Shown piece by piece: positions 43,568 to 51,837 of a stretch of DNA of 64,000 nucleotides; position 1 is the stretch's first letter; each line of letters opens with the position of its first letter. The stretch comes from an uncultured Clostridia bacterium (GTDB lineage: Bacteria; Bacillota; Clostridia; Lachnospirales; Lachnospiraceae). Below the pieces are notes generated by a model that worked only from the letters and a program-made list of their open reading frames with translations, was not told the DNA's origin and ran no database searches. The position numbers were made by a program, and so were the translations under genes. The stretch lies in assembly GCA_947174885.1 (NCBI GenBank), contig CAMWKO010000013.1:1-64000 (forward strand). The letters are read 5' to 3'.

Positions 43568-45526
43568 ATGGCACTAAGTGGCAGCTTTTCAACCAGCCAG
43601 AGAGATGGCAGGGAAATCGTCAGATGTGATTGGGTTGGTTCTCAAAACACAGCAAATAATACTACAACAATAACAGCAAAATTATATTTTACTAATCTCT
43701 ATGCAATAAGTATCGGAGAAAGAACACATACGGTTACTATTGACGGTACATCATATACCATTACAAGCAGTGCAATAAATACGACTGGTGAACATTATTT
43801 AGGCAGTGTTACTAAAATAATAAATCACAATTCTGATGGTACAAAAAATATATCCATGTCCTTTGTATTTAGTTTAAAGGCTACATTATCAGGGGTCTAT
43901 TATGAAAATATGTCAAAAAGTACTACGGCAACACTCAACACTATTCCAAGAGCTTCTACTCTATCTTTTTCAGCCTCCGGTGTTGAGCTGGGTAGTGAGG
44001 TAATAATATCTATAAATAGGGCAAGTACCAGCTTTACTCATACATTGACATATAGCTTTGGCAGCGCATCGGGATCTATTGGCATTAACGTTGGCGAAAA
44101 TGTAAGATGGACACCAATACTTACACTTGCTAATCAAATACCTAATACTGCAAGCGGTACAGCTACTATTACATGTAAAACCTATAACGGAAGCACCTTA
44201 ATAGGTACAACCACCAAGACTATAACCTTGACAGTACCTGCAAATGTTGTACCCGGTATTTCGGCAATAACCTGTACTGATCCTAGCGGATATTTATCAG
44301 TCTATGGTGGATATGTCCAGAACAAATCTTCCGTTAAAGTTGCAGTTACAGCATCCGGCTCTTACTCAAGTACAATAAAAAGTTATAAAATCATTGCAAA
44401 CGGAACTACATATACAGGCAATAACTGCACTACAGGATTTCTCAAAACTTCAGGTACAAATACAGTTAGTGTTACCGTTACAGACAGCAGAGGCAGAACA
44501 AAAACCTCCTCAACATCAATATCGGTAATTGCTTATAAAAATCCTGCAATATCTACCTTAAGTTCATACAGATGTGATTCAGACGGAAATTCCAGTGAAG
44601 AAGGAAATTATATGATAATTACTTCTTCCGGTGCTATATCAAATATCAATAATAGAAACAGTAAAAGCTTTCTTCTGCAATATAAAAAATCTACTGACAC
44701 AGCTTATACTATTGTTCAGCAAGATACTGATACATATTCCTATAATATATCAACATCTCCCATACTTATAGGCGTAGATGATACTGTTGAAATTAAGGCA
44801 TCTGCTTCTGATGATTTTTCAACAACCTCTGCTTCTTACCAATTAGGAACAGCATATACATTAATTGATTTTAATTCAAATGGAAAGGGACTGGCTTTAG
44901 GCAAAGTATCAACTGATGACGGTCTTGATGTTAATATGGATGCAATATTCAGAATGGGGATAAAGGGTGGCACAAATGTAGTGACTGAAGTCGGTACAAA
45001 TTTAAATAATTATTTAACAGACGGCTCGTACTACTTTTCCTCTTCATTTACACCAAATAATATCCCTGTGGGAACAGATGGCTGGCTGCAGGTGATTACT
45101 AATGGTACAGGCACGGTTATAAAGCAAATATGGCACAAACAGGGAACTGTCAGTAGTAATTGGGGGACTTATACCAGAACAAAATGTGGTAACGGCAGTG
45201 CTTGGAGCAGTTGGGTAAAATCAGTTATGCCAAATGACACATGGCAGGGTGCCAGCGGTGGCGGATTATTGCAGGCTGTATCTGTCAGCTTTGGAAACAG
45301 AACAATAAATCCAAATGCAGGTATTACTTTAACCCAAACATATACAATCCCTACGGGATATAGTGCTATAGGTATTATAGGTGTTAATTCTGCAAGTACC
45401 GGTCTTGTATTAATACGCTATGGTGTAGCCGGCGATACAGTAACACTTGTATTAAGGAATGTAACTACCTCAAGCATAACGGCTAACCCTACTGCATTAG
45501 TATTATTGGCCAGAAATTCAATCTAA
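43568..45526 (+). CDS. Tail fibre/baseplate protein with a pyocin-knob-like receptor domain
   Basis: A 652-residue, threonine/serine-rich beta protein. The N-terminal part (MALSGSFSTSQRDGREIVRC, then DWVGSQNTANNTTTITAKLY) resembles DUF859 phage structural proteins. Repeated Ig-like strands follow (VTASGSYSSTIKSYKI and similar). Near residues 480-560 a segment with NIPVGTDGWLQVI, IKQIWHKQGT and GNGSAWSSWV has the layout of a pyocin-knob domain, which binds surface sugars in tailocins. The extreme C-terminus forms a small jelly-roll-like tip. This is the best candidate for the host-range determinant. Start ATG behind AGAGGTGA. Confidence 0.75.
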   Translation: MALSGSFSTSQRDGREIVRCDWVGSQNTANNTTTITAKLYFTNLYAISIGERTHTVTIDGTSYTITSSAINTTGEHYLGSVTKIINHNSDGTKNISMSFVFSLKATLSGVYYENMSKSTTATLNTIPRASTLSFSASGVELGSEVIISINRASTSFTHTLTYSFGSASGSIGINVGENVRWTPILTLANQIPNTASGTATITCKTYNGSTLIGTTTKTITLTVPANVVPGISAITCTDPSGYLSVYGGYVQNKSSVKVAVTASGSYSSTIKSYKIIANGTTYTGNNCTTGFLKTSGTNTVSVTVTDSRGRTKTSSTSISVIAYKNPAISTLSSYRCDSDGNSSEEGNYMIITSSGAISNINNRNSKSFLLQYKKSTDTAYTIVQQDTDTYSYNISTSPILIGVDDTVEIKASASDDFSTTSASYQLGTAYTLIDFNSNGKGLALGKVSTDDGLDVNMDAIFRMGIKGGTNVVTEVGTNLNNYLTDGSYYFSSSFTPNNIPVGTDGWLQVITNGTGTVIKQIWHKQGTVSSNWGTYTRTKCGNGSAWSSWVKSVMPNDTWQGASGGGLLQAVSVSFGNRTINPNAGITLTQTYTIPTGYSAIGIIGVNSASTGLVLIRYGVAGDTVTLVLRNVTTSSITANPTALVLLARNSI

Positions 45527-45719
45527 TTTCATAGTACGAATCAGATCAAAGCAGAAATTGCTTAATTCTTTATTCTAGTAATAGTTCACAAAGATTATTT
45601 GTACATTTTGAAAAACGAAGCTATTTATATAAATTGAAATATTCCAAAAAAGAAAATAAAACGGACTTTCAACAGATGAAAATAATAATTTTTAAAATTA
45701 TAAGGAGAAAATTTTCCAA

Positions 45720-46892
45720 ATGATAAAAGTAAATGATTTTATTACAATGCTAAAAAAAGCACTAAATTCAAACACAATCTACTGCACAGGTATGTTTGGA
45801 CAGCCTATCACTACTGATATAATAGAAAGCAAGTCTAAACAATATCCGTCTAATTATAATAGCACAAAGGTTTCTAAATTAAAGTCATTAGTTGACAGGA
45901 ATTACTTCGGCTTTGACTGTGTATGCCTGATAAAAGGTATATTATGGGGTTGGAACGGTGACACTGAAAACAGTAACGGTGGTGCCGTATATAATTCAAA
46001 TAATGTGCCTGATGTTGACACAGAGGGATTATATGCCAAATGTAAAACCTCAACTGATTTTAGTAATATAATTCCCGGAGCTTTGGTGTGGATGAAAGGT
46101 CATGTAGGTATTTATATAGGTAACGGTAACGTAATTGAATGTACCGCTGCATGGACAGGGAATGTCCTTGAAAGCAGGTTAGGTAACTTGGGATATACAG
46201 GTACATATGTAAGAAGCTGGACAGGCTGGGGTAAATTGCCTTACATAGATTATAATACAGACATAAATGACACAAGTGCTTCTACTGACATAGCTCCTAC
46301 CGCTTCCACATCCGCCGTAAATCCGTCTGCTTCAACTACATCTACGTCCATATCTGCTCCTAATACTGCAACTGCAGTTGTTAAAAATGGAGAAGGCTAC
46401 TGGCAGATTGCCGAAAGACTTGGAATGACTGACAGATTTGATGAAATTGTTTCTTTAAACAATAACAAAGCACTCTATACCGGTGATACCATACTAATTC
46501 CTAATGCTGGTACTTCTTCCGACATCTGCAACACTACATCTTTTTATAACACTCCTGCTGAATCTGCACCAACTACATCCGTTGCTTATGATACTTTTGT
46601 TTCTGAACTGAAAACAGCATTAGGTTTATCATCCAATGCAACACCACAACAGATTTTCGTAAAAACACCTTTATTAAAGAATGATAACAAATACAATAAA
46701 GTAACTGTTGTCTTGCAGAAATATTTAATCGCATTAGGTTTCAGCTGCGGTGACAATGGTGCTGACGGTTATTTTGGAAATAAAACGGAAATAGCTGTAA
46801 AGAATTATCAGAAGAAATATAAGACGGGCATTGCCGATGGCTATTTATCTGCTAAGGGCTATATGTGGAAGAGTTTGTTAAAATTAACTTAA
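45720..46892 (+). CDS. Endolysin: NlpC/P60-type amidase-peptidase, LysM, peptidoglycan-binding domain
   Basis: A 390-residue modular lysin. The N-terminal catalytic domain has Cys in FGFDCVCLIKG and His in MKGHVGIYIGNGNVIECTA, as in NlpC/P60 or CHAP peptidases. A Thr/Ser-rich linker (about 180-215) is followed by a LysM-like segment (GYWQIAERLGMTDRFDEIV ... TGDTILIPN) and a C-terminal peptidoglycan-binding domain (LQKYLIALGFSCGDNGADGY, then AVKNYQKKY). It lacks a signal peptide and so depends on a holin for release. It is the last gene of the cluster, with AAGGAG 12 bases upstream. It would free the particles by lysing the producer. Confidence 0.85.
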   Translation: MIKVNDFITMLKKALNSNTIYCTGMFGQPITTDIIESKSKQYPSNYNSTKVSKLKSLVDRNYFGFDCVCLIKGILWGWNGDTENSNGGAVYNSNNVPDVDTEGLYAKCKTSTDFSNIIPGALVWMKGHVGIYIGNGNVIECTAAWTGNVLESRLGNLGYTGTYVRSWTGWGKLPYIDYNTDINDTSASTDIAPTASTSAVNPSASTTSTSISAPNTATAVVKNGEGYWQIAERLGMTDRFDEIVSLNNNKALYTGDTILIPNAGTSSDICNTTSFYNTPAESAPTTSVAYDTFVSELKTALGLSSNATPQQIFVKTPLLKNDNKYNKVTVVLQKYLIALGFSCGDNGADGYFGNKTEIAVKNYQKKYKTGIADGYLSAKGYMWKSLLKLT

Positions 46893-46931
46893 TATAATTT
46901 AATATACAAATATTAAAACATTTCATAATTT

Positions 46932-46968
46932 TAGGGATATGTATATATTTACATATCCCTATTTTTTA
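46932..46968. terminator. Bidirectional terminator between the endolysin and rlmN
   Basis: TAGGGATATGTA/TACATATCCCTA is a perfect 12-bp stem with a short AT loop, followed by TTTTTT on the plus strand. It ends the tail operon, and its reverse would end rlmN transcription, isolating stp from the rlmN operon. Confidence 0.8.
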
Positions 46969-48012
46969 CGGATTTTGAACATTTTCCATAAAACTCTTTC
47001 TTAACTGTCCACATGCCCCGTTAATATCCCTTCCCATTTCTCTTCGTATGGTAACATTAATTTTATATTTTTCGAGATGATTCTGAAATTTTTTAATCGC
47101 ATCTTTTCCTGACTGCCTGTAATTACGCTCCTTTATGGGATTTACGGGAATTAAATTCACATGGCAGTTTATTCCCCTTACAAGCTCTCCCAGCTTAGTT
47201 GCCTCTTCAATTGTATCATTAACTCCTGCCACTAAGCTATACTCAAAAGTAATTCTTCTTCCTGTCTTTTCAAAGAAATATTTCACTGCCTCTAATATTT
47301 CACTGATTGAATATTTATTTGCTATCGGCATAAGCTCTTTTCTGGTTTCGTCATCCGAGGCATGAAGCGAAACCGCCAAGGTCACTCCCAGCTTTAAATC
47401 TGCCAGCTTTATAATATTCGGTACTATTCCACATGTAGATAAGGTAATATTTCTCTGACTTATATTAACACCATTCTCATCCGAAATTAACTTTATAAAT
47501 TTTATTACATTTTCATAATTATCAAGCGGCTCACCGCTTCCCATTAAAACAATGTTGGAAACTCTCTCTCCTGTATCCTTCATAATTGAATATATTTCGT
47601 CCAGCATTTCAGAGGGTAAAAGATTTCTTTCCAAACCGTCCAATGTAGAAGCACAGAATCTGCACCCCATTCTACATCCCGCCTGTGTGGAAATACATAC
47701 CGAATTTCCATGGTGGTATCGCATAAACACACTCTCTATTATATTCCCATCAGGTAAGGAAAATAAATATTTCTTTGTACCATCCTCCTTAGAGGTCAGC
47801 ACCTTTACTGTATTCAGCGAAGTAATACAGCACTTCTCATTTAATTTTTCCCTTAAACCATTAGACAAATCAGTCATTTCCTCAAAGCTGATTACCTGCT
47901 TTATATGAAGCCATTTATAAATCTGAGTTGTCCTGAATTTTTTCTCGCCAATGCTTTCAATAAATTCTGATAATTCTTTAATATCCATTGACTTTATATC
48001 TATTTTGTTCAT
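46966..48012 (-). CDS. rlmN: 23S rRNA (A2503-C2) methyltransferase, 3' end supplied by the inserted element
   Basis: A 348-residue radical-SAM enzyme that methylates A2503 of 23S rRNA and A37 of some tRNAs. The iron-sulphur motif CRMGCRFC and the C-terminal catalytic cysteine in GACGQLRK (Cys334) are present. The attachment core lies on those codons (46997-47013). The last residues (KSFMENVQNP) therefore come from the element side, while the alternative end NSFL lies 25.6 kb away at 21318. The enzyme stays full length and should be active. It is 1 bp after rsmB. Confidence 0.95.
   Translation of the reverse strand: MNKIDIKSMDIKELSEFIESIGEKKFRTTQIYKWLHIKQVISFEEMTDLSNGLREKLNEKCCITSLNTVKVLTSKEDGTKKYLFSLPDGNIIESVFMRYHHGNSVCISTQAGCRMGCRFCASTLDGLERNLLPSEMLDEIYSIMKDTGERVSNIVLMGSGEPLDNYENVIKFIKLISDENGVNISQRNITLSTCGIVPNIIKLADLKLGVTLAVSLHASDDETRKELMPIANKYSISEILEAVKYFFEKTGRRITFEYSLVAGVNDTIEEATKLGELVRGINCHVNLIPVNPIKERNYRQSGKDAIKKFQNHLEKYKINVTIRREMGRDINGACGQLRKSFMENVQNP
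46997..47013. repeat. Right attachment core (17-bp direct repeat)
   Basis: TTTCTTAACTGTCCACA, identical to 21331-21347. Similarity at protein level extends a few codons to both sides, so the recombination region may be wider than the perfect core. Confidence 0.8.
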
Positions 48013-48013
48013 A

Positions 48014-49369
48014 TTACACCTGCTTAATTAGTTTGCAGATAAAAAATCCATCGGTTTTATCTTCATCCGGTAATAATTGTATATACCCGTTTTTTGTTTC
48101 CCCGTCATGAAATCCTTTGGGCAGATATTGAGAAATGCTCTCTGCCTGAAGCTTATATTCTTCCATCAGCCATTTCATATTTTCAATATTCTCATTTCTA
48201 TTTGTAGTACATGTACTAAAAATCAATTTTCCACCCTTTTTAACATACTTCACGGCTTCCTTCAAAATCTCTCTTTGAAGCTTTATAAGCTCCTTCTGCT
48301 TTTCTAAGCTCATATTATACTTAATATCGCTTTTTTTACTTATAACACCAAGTCCTGAACATGGTACATCGGCAACTACTATGTCCGCACTTTCTATAGC
48401 ATCCTCATCCTCTACGGAGCCGTTAAATACCTTTGTCCTGATATTTTCTACTCCAATACGCCTTATATTCTCTTCTATAAGCATTATCTTGTCTTCTGAC
48501 ACATCTCTTGCCTCTACCATACCTGTGCCTTCTAAAAGCTCTGCTATATGAATACTTTTTCCTCCCGGTGCTGCACACACGTCAACAACCATATCTCCGC
48601 TTTTAGGATCTGCAATATGTGCTACAAGCATTGAGCTTTCATCCTGCGGTATAAGCTTACCACTCTTAAAGGCTTCAAGCTTTTCCAGATAATCAAATCC
48701 CTTTATCAGAATGCCTCTGTCATACAACTGTAATTCCTCTACAGTAATGCCACTGTCCTTTAAGCTTTTTATAACCTCTGCCTTATCTGCCTTTTTGCTT
48801 ATCCTTAATGATACACCCTCTTTTTTTCTGTTCATTCCCAATAAAATACTTTCCAGCCTATCCTCACCATACTGATTACTTATCTGTTCTATAATCCACT
48901 CAGGTGTCGAATAACAGATTGATAAATATCCAAGCTTATCCGTATTTATATCAGGATATTCTATATTATCCTTATTTCTTGAAATATTCCGAAGTACACC
49001 ATTCACAAAGCCCTTTAGTGTTCTAAAGCCTCTTTTATTTGCAATGGTTACTGCTTCATTACACACTGCACTGTCGGGAGTTTTGTCCATAAACATTATC
49101 TGATAGGTACTCATTCTAAGAAGACATCTTATAAGAGGCTTCATCTTATTTGTTTTTATATTGGAAAATGAATTGATAATATAGTCAAGTCTGATTTTGT
49201 TTTCTATTGTACCTTCAAATACTCTTGTAATAAATGCCCTGTTTGATTTGTCCAGATATTGATACTTAGCTAAGGTTTCTCTCTCTAAAATATGTGAAGG
49301 AGTACCATTTTTTTCCATATCAACTAACATATCCAGTACAATCTCCCTGACATTTACATTATTAGTCAC
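48014..49369 (-). CDS. rsmB: 16S rRNA (C967-C5) methyltransferase
   Basis: A 451-residue enzyme with an N-terminal NusB-like domain (about 1-135) and a C-terminal SAM-dependent domain. Motifs are VVDVCAAPGGKSIHIAELL (SAM binding), VVADVPCSGLG (first catalytic Cys) and IFSTCT (second). Its GTG start overlaps the Zn-peptidase stop by 8 nt (GTGACTAA), so the two are translationally coupled. It belongs to the block priA-def-fmt-Zn peptidase-rsmB-rlmN. Confidence 0.95.
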   Translation of the reverse strand: MTNNVNVREIVLDMLVDMEKNGTPSHILERETLAKYQYLDKSNRAFITRVFEGTIENKIRLDYIINSFSNIKTNKMKPLIRCLLRMSTYQIMFMDKTPDSAVCNEAVTIANKRGFRTLKGFVNGVLRNISRNKDNIEYPDINTDKLGYLSICYSTPEWIIEQISNQYGEDRLESILLGMNRKKEGVSLRISKKADKAEVIKSLKDSGITVEELQLYDRGILIKGFDYLEKLEAFKSGKLIPQDESSMLVAHIADPKSGDMVVDVCAAPGGKSIHIAELLEGTGMVEARDVSEDKIMLIEENIRRIGVENIRTKVFNGSVEDEDAIESADIVVADVPCSGLGVISKKSDIKYNMSLEKQKELIKLQREILKEAVKYVKKGGKLIFSTCTTNRNENIENMKWLMEEYKLQAESISQYLPKGFHDGETKNGYIQLLPDEDKTDGFFICKLIKQV

Positions 49370-50072
49370 GTCTTCTTCCTCCGAGTATGATAAGCAGTCT
49401 CAATAACTGCAATATAGCTGTAGCTGCTGCTGCCACATAAGTAAGTGCTGCTGAGGAAAGTACCTTTTTTGCACCTTTTACTTCATCACCATATAATATA
49501 CCATTATCACCAAGCATTGCTAATGCACGTTTTGATGCATCAAACTCTACAGGTAATGTAATCAGCTGAAACAGAACAACTACCGTAAATGCAATAATAC
49601 CGATTTTCAAAAATGTATCTCCTGTCGTACCGCCAAATAATAATCCAAACAAAATCAGTCCCCAAGAGGCATAAGAGCTTACAGATGCAACCGGTGCTAT
49701 GGTACTTCTTATTGTAAGCGGAGCATATCCGTCTGCATGCTGCATTACATGACCACATTCATGCGCTGCCACACCAAGTGCTGCTAAAGAAGAACTGTCA
49801 TATGTCGCATCTGAAAGTCTAAGTACCTTTTTAGTAGGGTCATAATGATCTGTCAGCCTTCCTGATACTCTTTCTATGGAAACATCATATATGCCCTTAT
49901 TCCTAAGAAGGATTTCACAAACCTGTCTTCCGGTCAAATTTGTTCTTGAGTATACCCTTGAATACTTACTATAAGCAGAATTTACCTTTGCCTGTGCTAT
50001 AAGTGATATAATTGCTGCTATAATTACTAAAAAATATGTGGGATCATAATAAAAACCATAATATGCTAACAT
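49362..50072 (-). CDS. Membrane zinc metallopeptidase (YugP type)
   Basis: A 236-residue membrane protein. The HEXXH-type HECGH is in VAAHECGHVMQHADGYAPL (about residues 112-130). There is an N-terminal membrane helix and two or three more near the C-terminus. The family (Zn_peptidase_2) is widespread in Firmicutes and its substrate is not known. It overlaps fmt by 7 bp. Confidence 0.9.
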   Translation of the reverse strand: MLAYYGFYYDPTYFLVIIAAIISLIAQAKVNSAYSKYSRVYSRTNLTGRQVCEILLRNKGIYDVSIERVSGRLTDHYDPTKKVLRLSDATYDSSSLAALGVAAHECGHVMQHADGYAPLTIRSTIAPVASVSSYASWGLILFGLLFGGTTGDTFLKIGIIAFTVVVLFQLITLPVEFDASKRALAMLGDNGILYGDEVKGAKKVLSSAALTYVAAAATAILQLLRLLIILGGRRRD

Positions 50073-51016
50073 TTAGCCACCTCCTGCTTTCCAAGTACAG
50101 TTCCACATTCCAACTTATTTCCTCTAAGAAAATCCTGAATGTACATACGCTTCTTTCCCTCTAACTGAAGCTCTACTATACTTAACGTTCCTTTTCCGGT
50201 CTTAATATACATCTCATCTTCAGAAATAAATACTATTTCCCCATACTCACCTTCAAATTCCTTATCTATAACCTCTGCCCTCCAAAACTTAATATTTTTC
50301 CCATTTAAACTTGTATATGCACTTGGCCACGGATTAAGTCCTCTTATAAGTCTCTCAATTCTTTCTGCCTCAATGGAAAAATCTATGTTTCCAAGCTTTT
50401 TATCAAGCTTTTTGGCATAGGTACTCTTCTCCTCCTCCTGCTTTGTATAAGTAACTTCACCATTTTCAATTTTTGAAAGAGTAGATACTATAAGCTCTTT
50501 TGCCAACTCCATAAGCCTTTCAAATAAAGAGCCTCCTGTCTCATCGCTTTTCAGCTCATATTCAACAGTTTCTATGATATCTCCGGTATCCAGACCCTCA
50601 GCCATTCTCTGGGTAGTAATACCCGTATACTTCTCTCCGTCTATAACAGCCCATTGTATAGGTGCTGCCCCTCTGTATTTTGGAAGTAATGACGCATGAA
50701 CATTTACACATATCTCTTTTGGCATATCAAGAATTTCCTTTGATAAAATCTGTCCATATGCAACTACTACGAATACATCTGCCTCGTACTCCTTTAGCTT
50801 TGCCACTGCTTCATCATCCTTTATGCGATGTGGCTGAAATACCTCTAAACCATACTTTAATGCAGTTTCCTTAACGGGAGTAAATGCTACCTCCCTGCCT
50901 CTTCCCTTTGGTTTATCCTCCTGTGTAACTACCAATACAATCTCATGCCCAGCCTGAATTATCGACTCAAGCACACCCGATGCAAAATCAGGCGTTCCCA
51001 TAAATAATATTTTCAT
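50066..51016 (-). CDS. fmt: Methionyl-tRNA formyltransferase
   Basis: Formylates initiator Met-tRNA using 10-formyl-THF; the substrate can come from fhs and folD located nearby. About 316 residues with MKILFMGTPDFASGVLE, HASLLPKYRGAAPIQWAVI (catalytic Asn-His region; NVHASLLP) and GITTQRMAEGLDTGDI. I chose the ATG at 51016, preceded by AGGTGA, over a GTG nine bases earlier inside that site. It follows def closely, so formylation and deformylation genes are co-transcribed. Confidence 0.96.
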   Translation of the reverse strand: MKILFMGTPDFASGVLESIIQAGHEIVLVVTQEDKPKGRGREVAFTPVKETALKYGLEVFQPHRIKDDEAVAKLKEYEADVFVVVAYGQILSKEILDMPKEICVNVHASLLPKYRGAAPIQWAVIDGEKYTGITTQRMAEGLDTGDIIETVEYELKSDETGGSLFERLMELAKELIVSTLSKIENGEVTYTKQEEEKSTYAKKLDKKLGNIDFSIEAERIERLIRGLNPWPSAYTSLNGKNIKFWRAEVIDKEFEGEYGEIVFISEDEMYIKTGKGTLSIVELQLEGKKRMYIQDFLRGNKLECGTVLGKQEVAKC

Positions 51017-51025
51017 AAAAATCAC

Positions 51026-51523
51026 CTATTCCTCAATATCATTCTCTTTTAAGTATTCCTCTACCTCATCATTTGTCATAAGCTTTCCTTCTGCCAAATC
51101 CACATACAGCTGTCCGTCTAAGTGTGCAAGTTCATGGCAGATTGCTCTTGCAAGTAATTCCGTACCTTCTATAGTATATTCATTGAAGTCTTTATCCAGG
51201 GCCTTAGCCTTTACATAGTTTGGTCTTGTAACAATACCTGATTTACCGGGTACACTAAGACATCCCTCTAAACCTCTTTGTTCTCCGCTTTGCTCTAATA
51301 TTTCAGGATTAATCATAACGATTGGTCCCTCTCCCACATCTATAACTACTATTCTTTTCAATACTCCCACCTGCGGAGCAGCAAGTCCTACTCCGTCTGC
51401 CTGATACATGGTATCCAACATATCCTCAATAAGTGTTGTAATCTTAGGTGTGATTTCCTTAACCTCTCTACAATTCTTTCTTAATATATCATCACCTATT
51501 TCTCTAATATTTCTGATTGCCAT
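51026..51523 (-). CDS. def: Peptide deformylase
   Basis: Fe/Zn hydrolase that removes the N-formyl group from nascent proteins. The three signature motifs are GVGLAAPQVG, EGCLSVPG and HELAH (metal ligands Cys and two His). It has 165 residues, the usual length for type 1. The C-terminal tail is short and acidic. Confidence 0.97.
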   Translation of the reverse strand: MAIRNIREIGDDILRKNCREVKEITPKITTLIEDMLDTMYQADGVGLAAPQVGVLKRIVVIDVGEGPIVMINPEILEQSGEQRGLEGCLSVPGKSGIVTRPNYVKAKALDKDFNEYTIEGTELLARAICHELAHLDGQLYVDLAEGKLMTNDEVEEYLKENDIEE

Positions 51524-51543
51524 ATTTTATATCCTTTCACTGC

Positions 51544-51645
51544 ACACCGAGTTGCAGGCAACTCGGTGTTGTATTCCTACAGGCCTCGTGGATAAAATCA
51601 GAGATTTTATGCACTCGGCACACCGAGTTGCGAGCAACTCGGTGT
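51544..51645. repeat. Hairpin repeat unit related to the 67-bp array
   Basis: Two hairpins ACACCGAGTTG/CAACTCGGTGT (51544-51569, loop CAGG; 51620-51645, loop CGAG) surround ATAAAATC-AGA-GATTTTAT (51592-51610). The flanks of this inner hairpin (CTCGTG ... GCACTCG) match, in reverse orientation, those of hairpin B at about 15951-15981 (GAGCGC ... CACGAG), although the stem itself differs. This marks a dispersed family with fixed flanks and changing but paired stems. It lies between priA and def. Confidence 0.8.
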
Positions 51646-51837
51646 TATAATAATACCTTATTTTTTTGTAATTGTCATCTATTATTCCTGCTAACAATTA
51701 GCCAAAGTCATGACTGCATTGCTTTTGCGACTTTCTCAAGTGTCAAATCCCAAACTACTTATGCGATGTTGCAAATCTGATGTCCTGATGTTTGCGGTGG
51801 GATGTTTTTCTGCTTTTATGGTTTTACCATACAGGCT
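51646..51837. other. Intergenic remainder between def and priA
   Basis: About 190 bp with no coding frame of note. It may hold decayed repeat sequence (GTTGCAAATCTGATG here; a similar CGCAAATTTGATG at about 61757), but the similarity is too weak to define a family. The def promoter should lie in or near this stretch. Confidence 0.35.

Noticed and set aside
21331..47013. Complete prophage
   Set aside because: No integrase, terminase, portal, capsid or replication genes; all long frames were examined and none fits.
21331..47013. Contractile (R-type) tailocin or extracellular injection system
   Set aside because: No sheath, baseplate wedge, spike or AAA ATPase is present; the Dit-Tal order indicates a flexible siphophage-type tail.
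47552..47908. Plus-strand frame opposite rlmN
   Set aside because: Shadow of the radical-SAM gene; no independent support.
51646..51837. Possible shared decayed repeat with 61.7 kb
   Set aside because: Only a short stretch (about 12-14 bp) matches convincingly; not enough to define a family.
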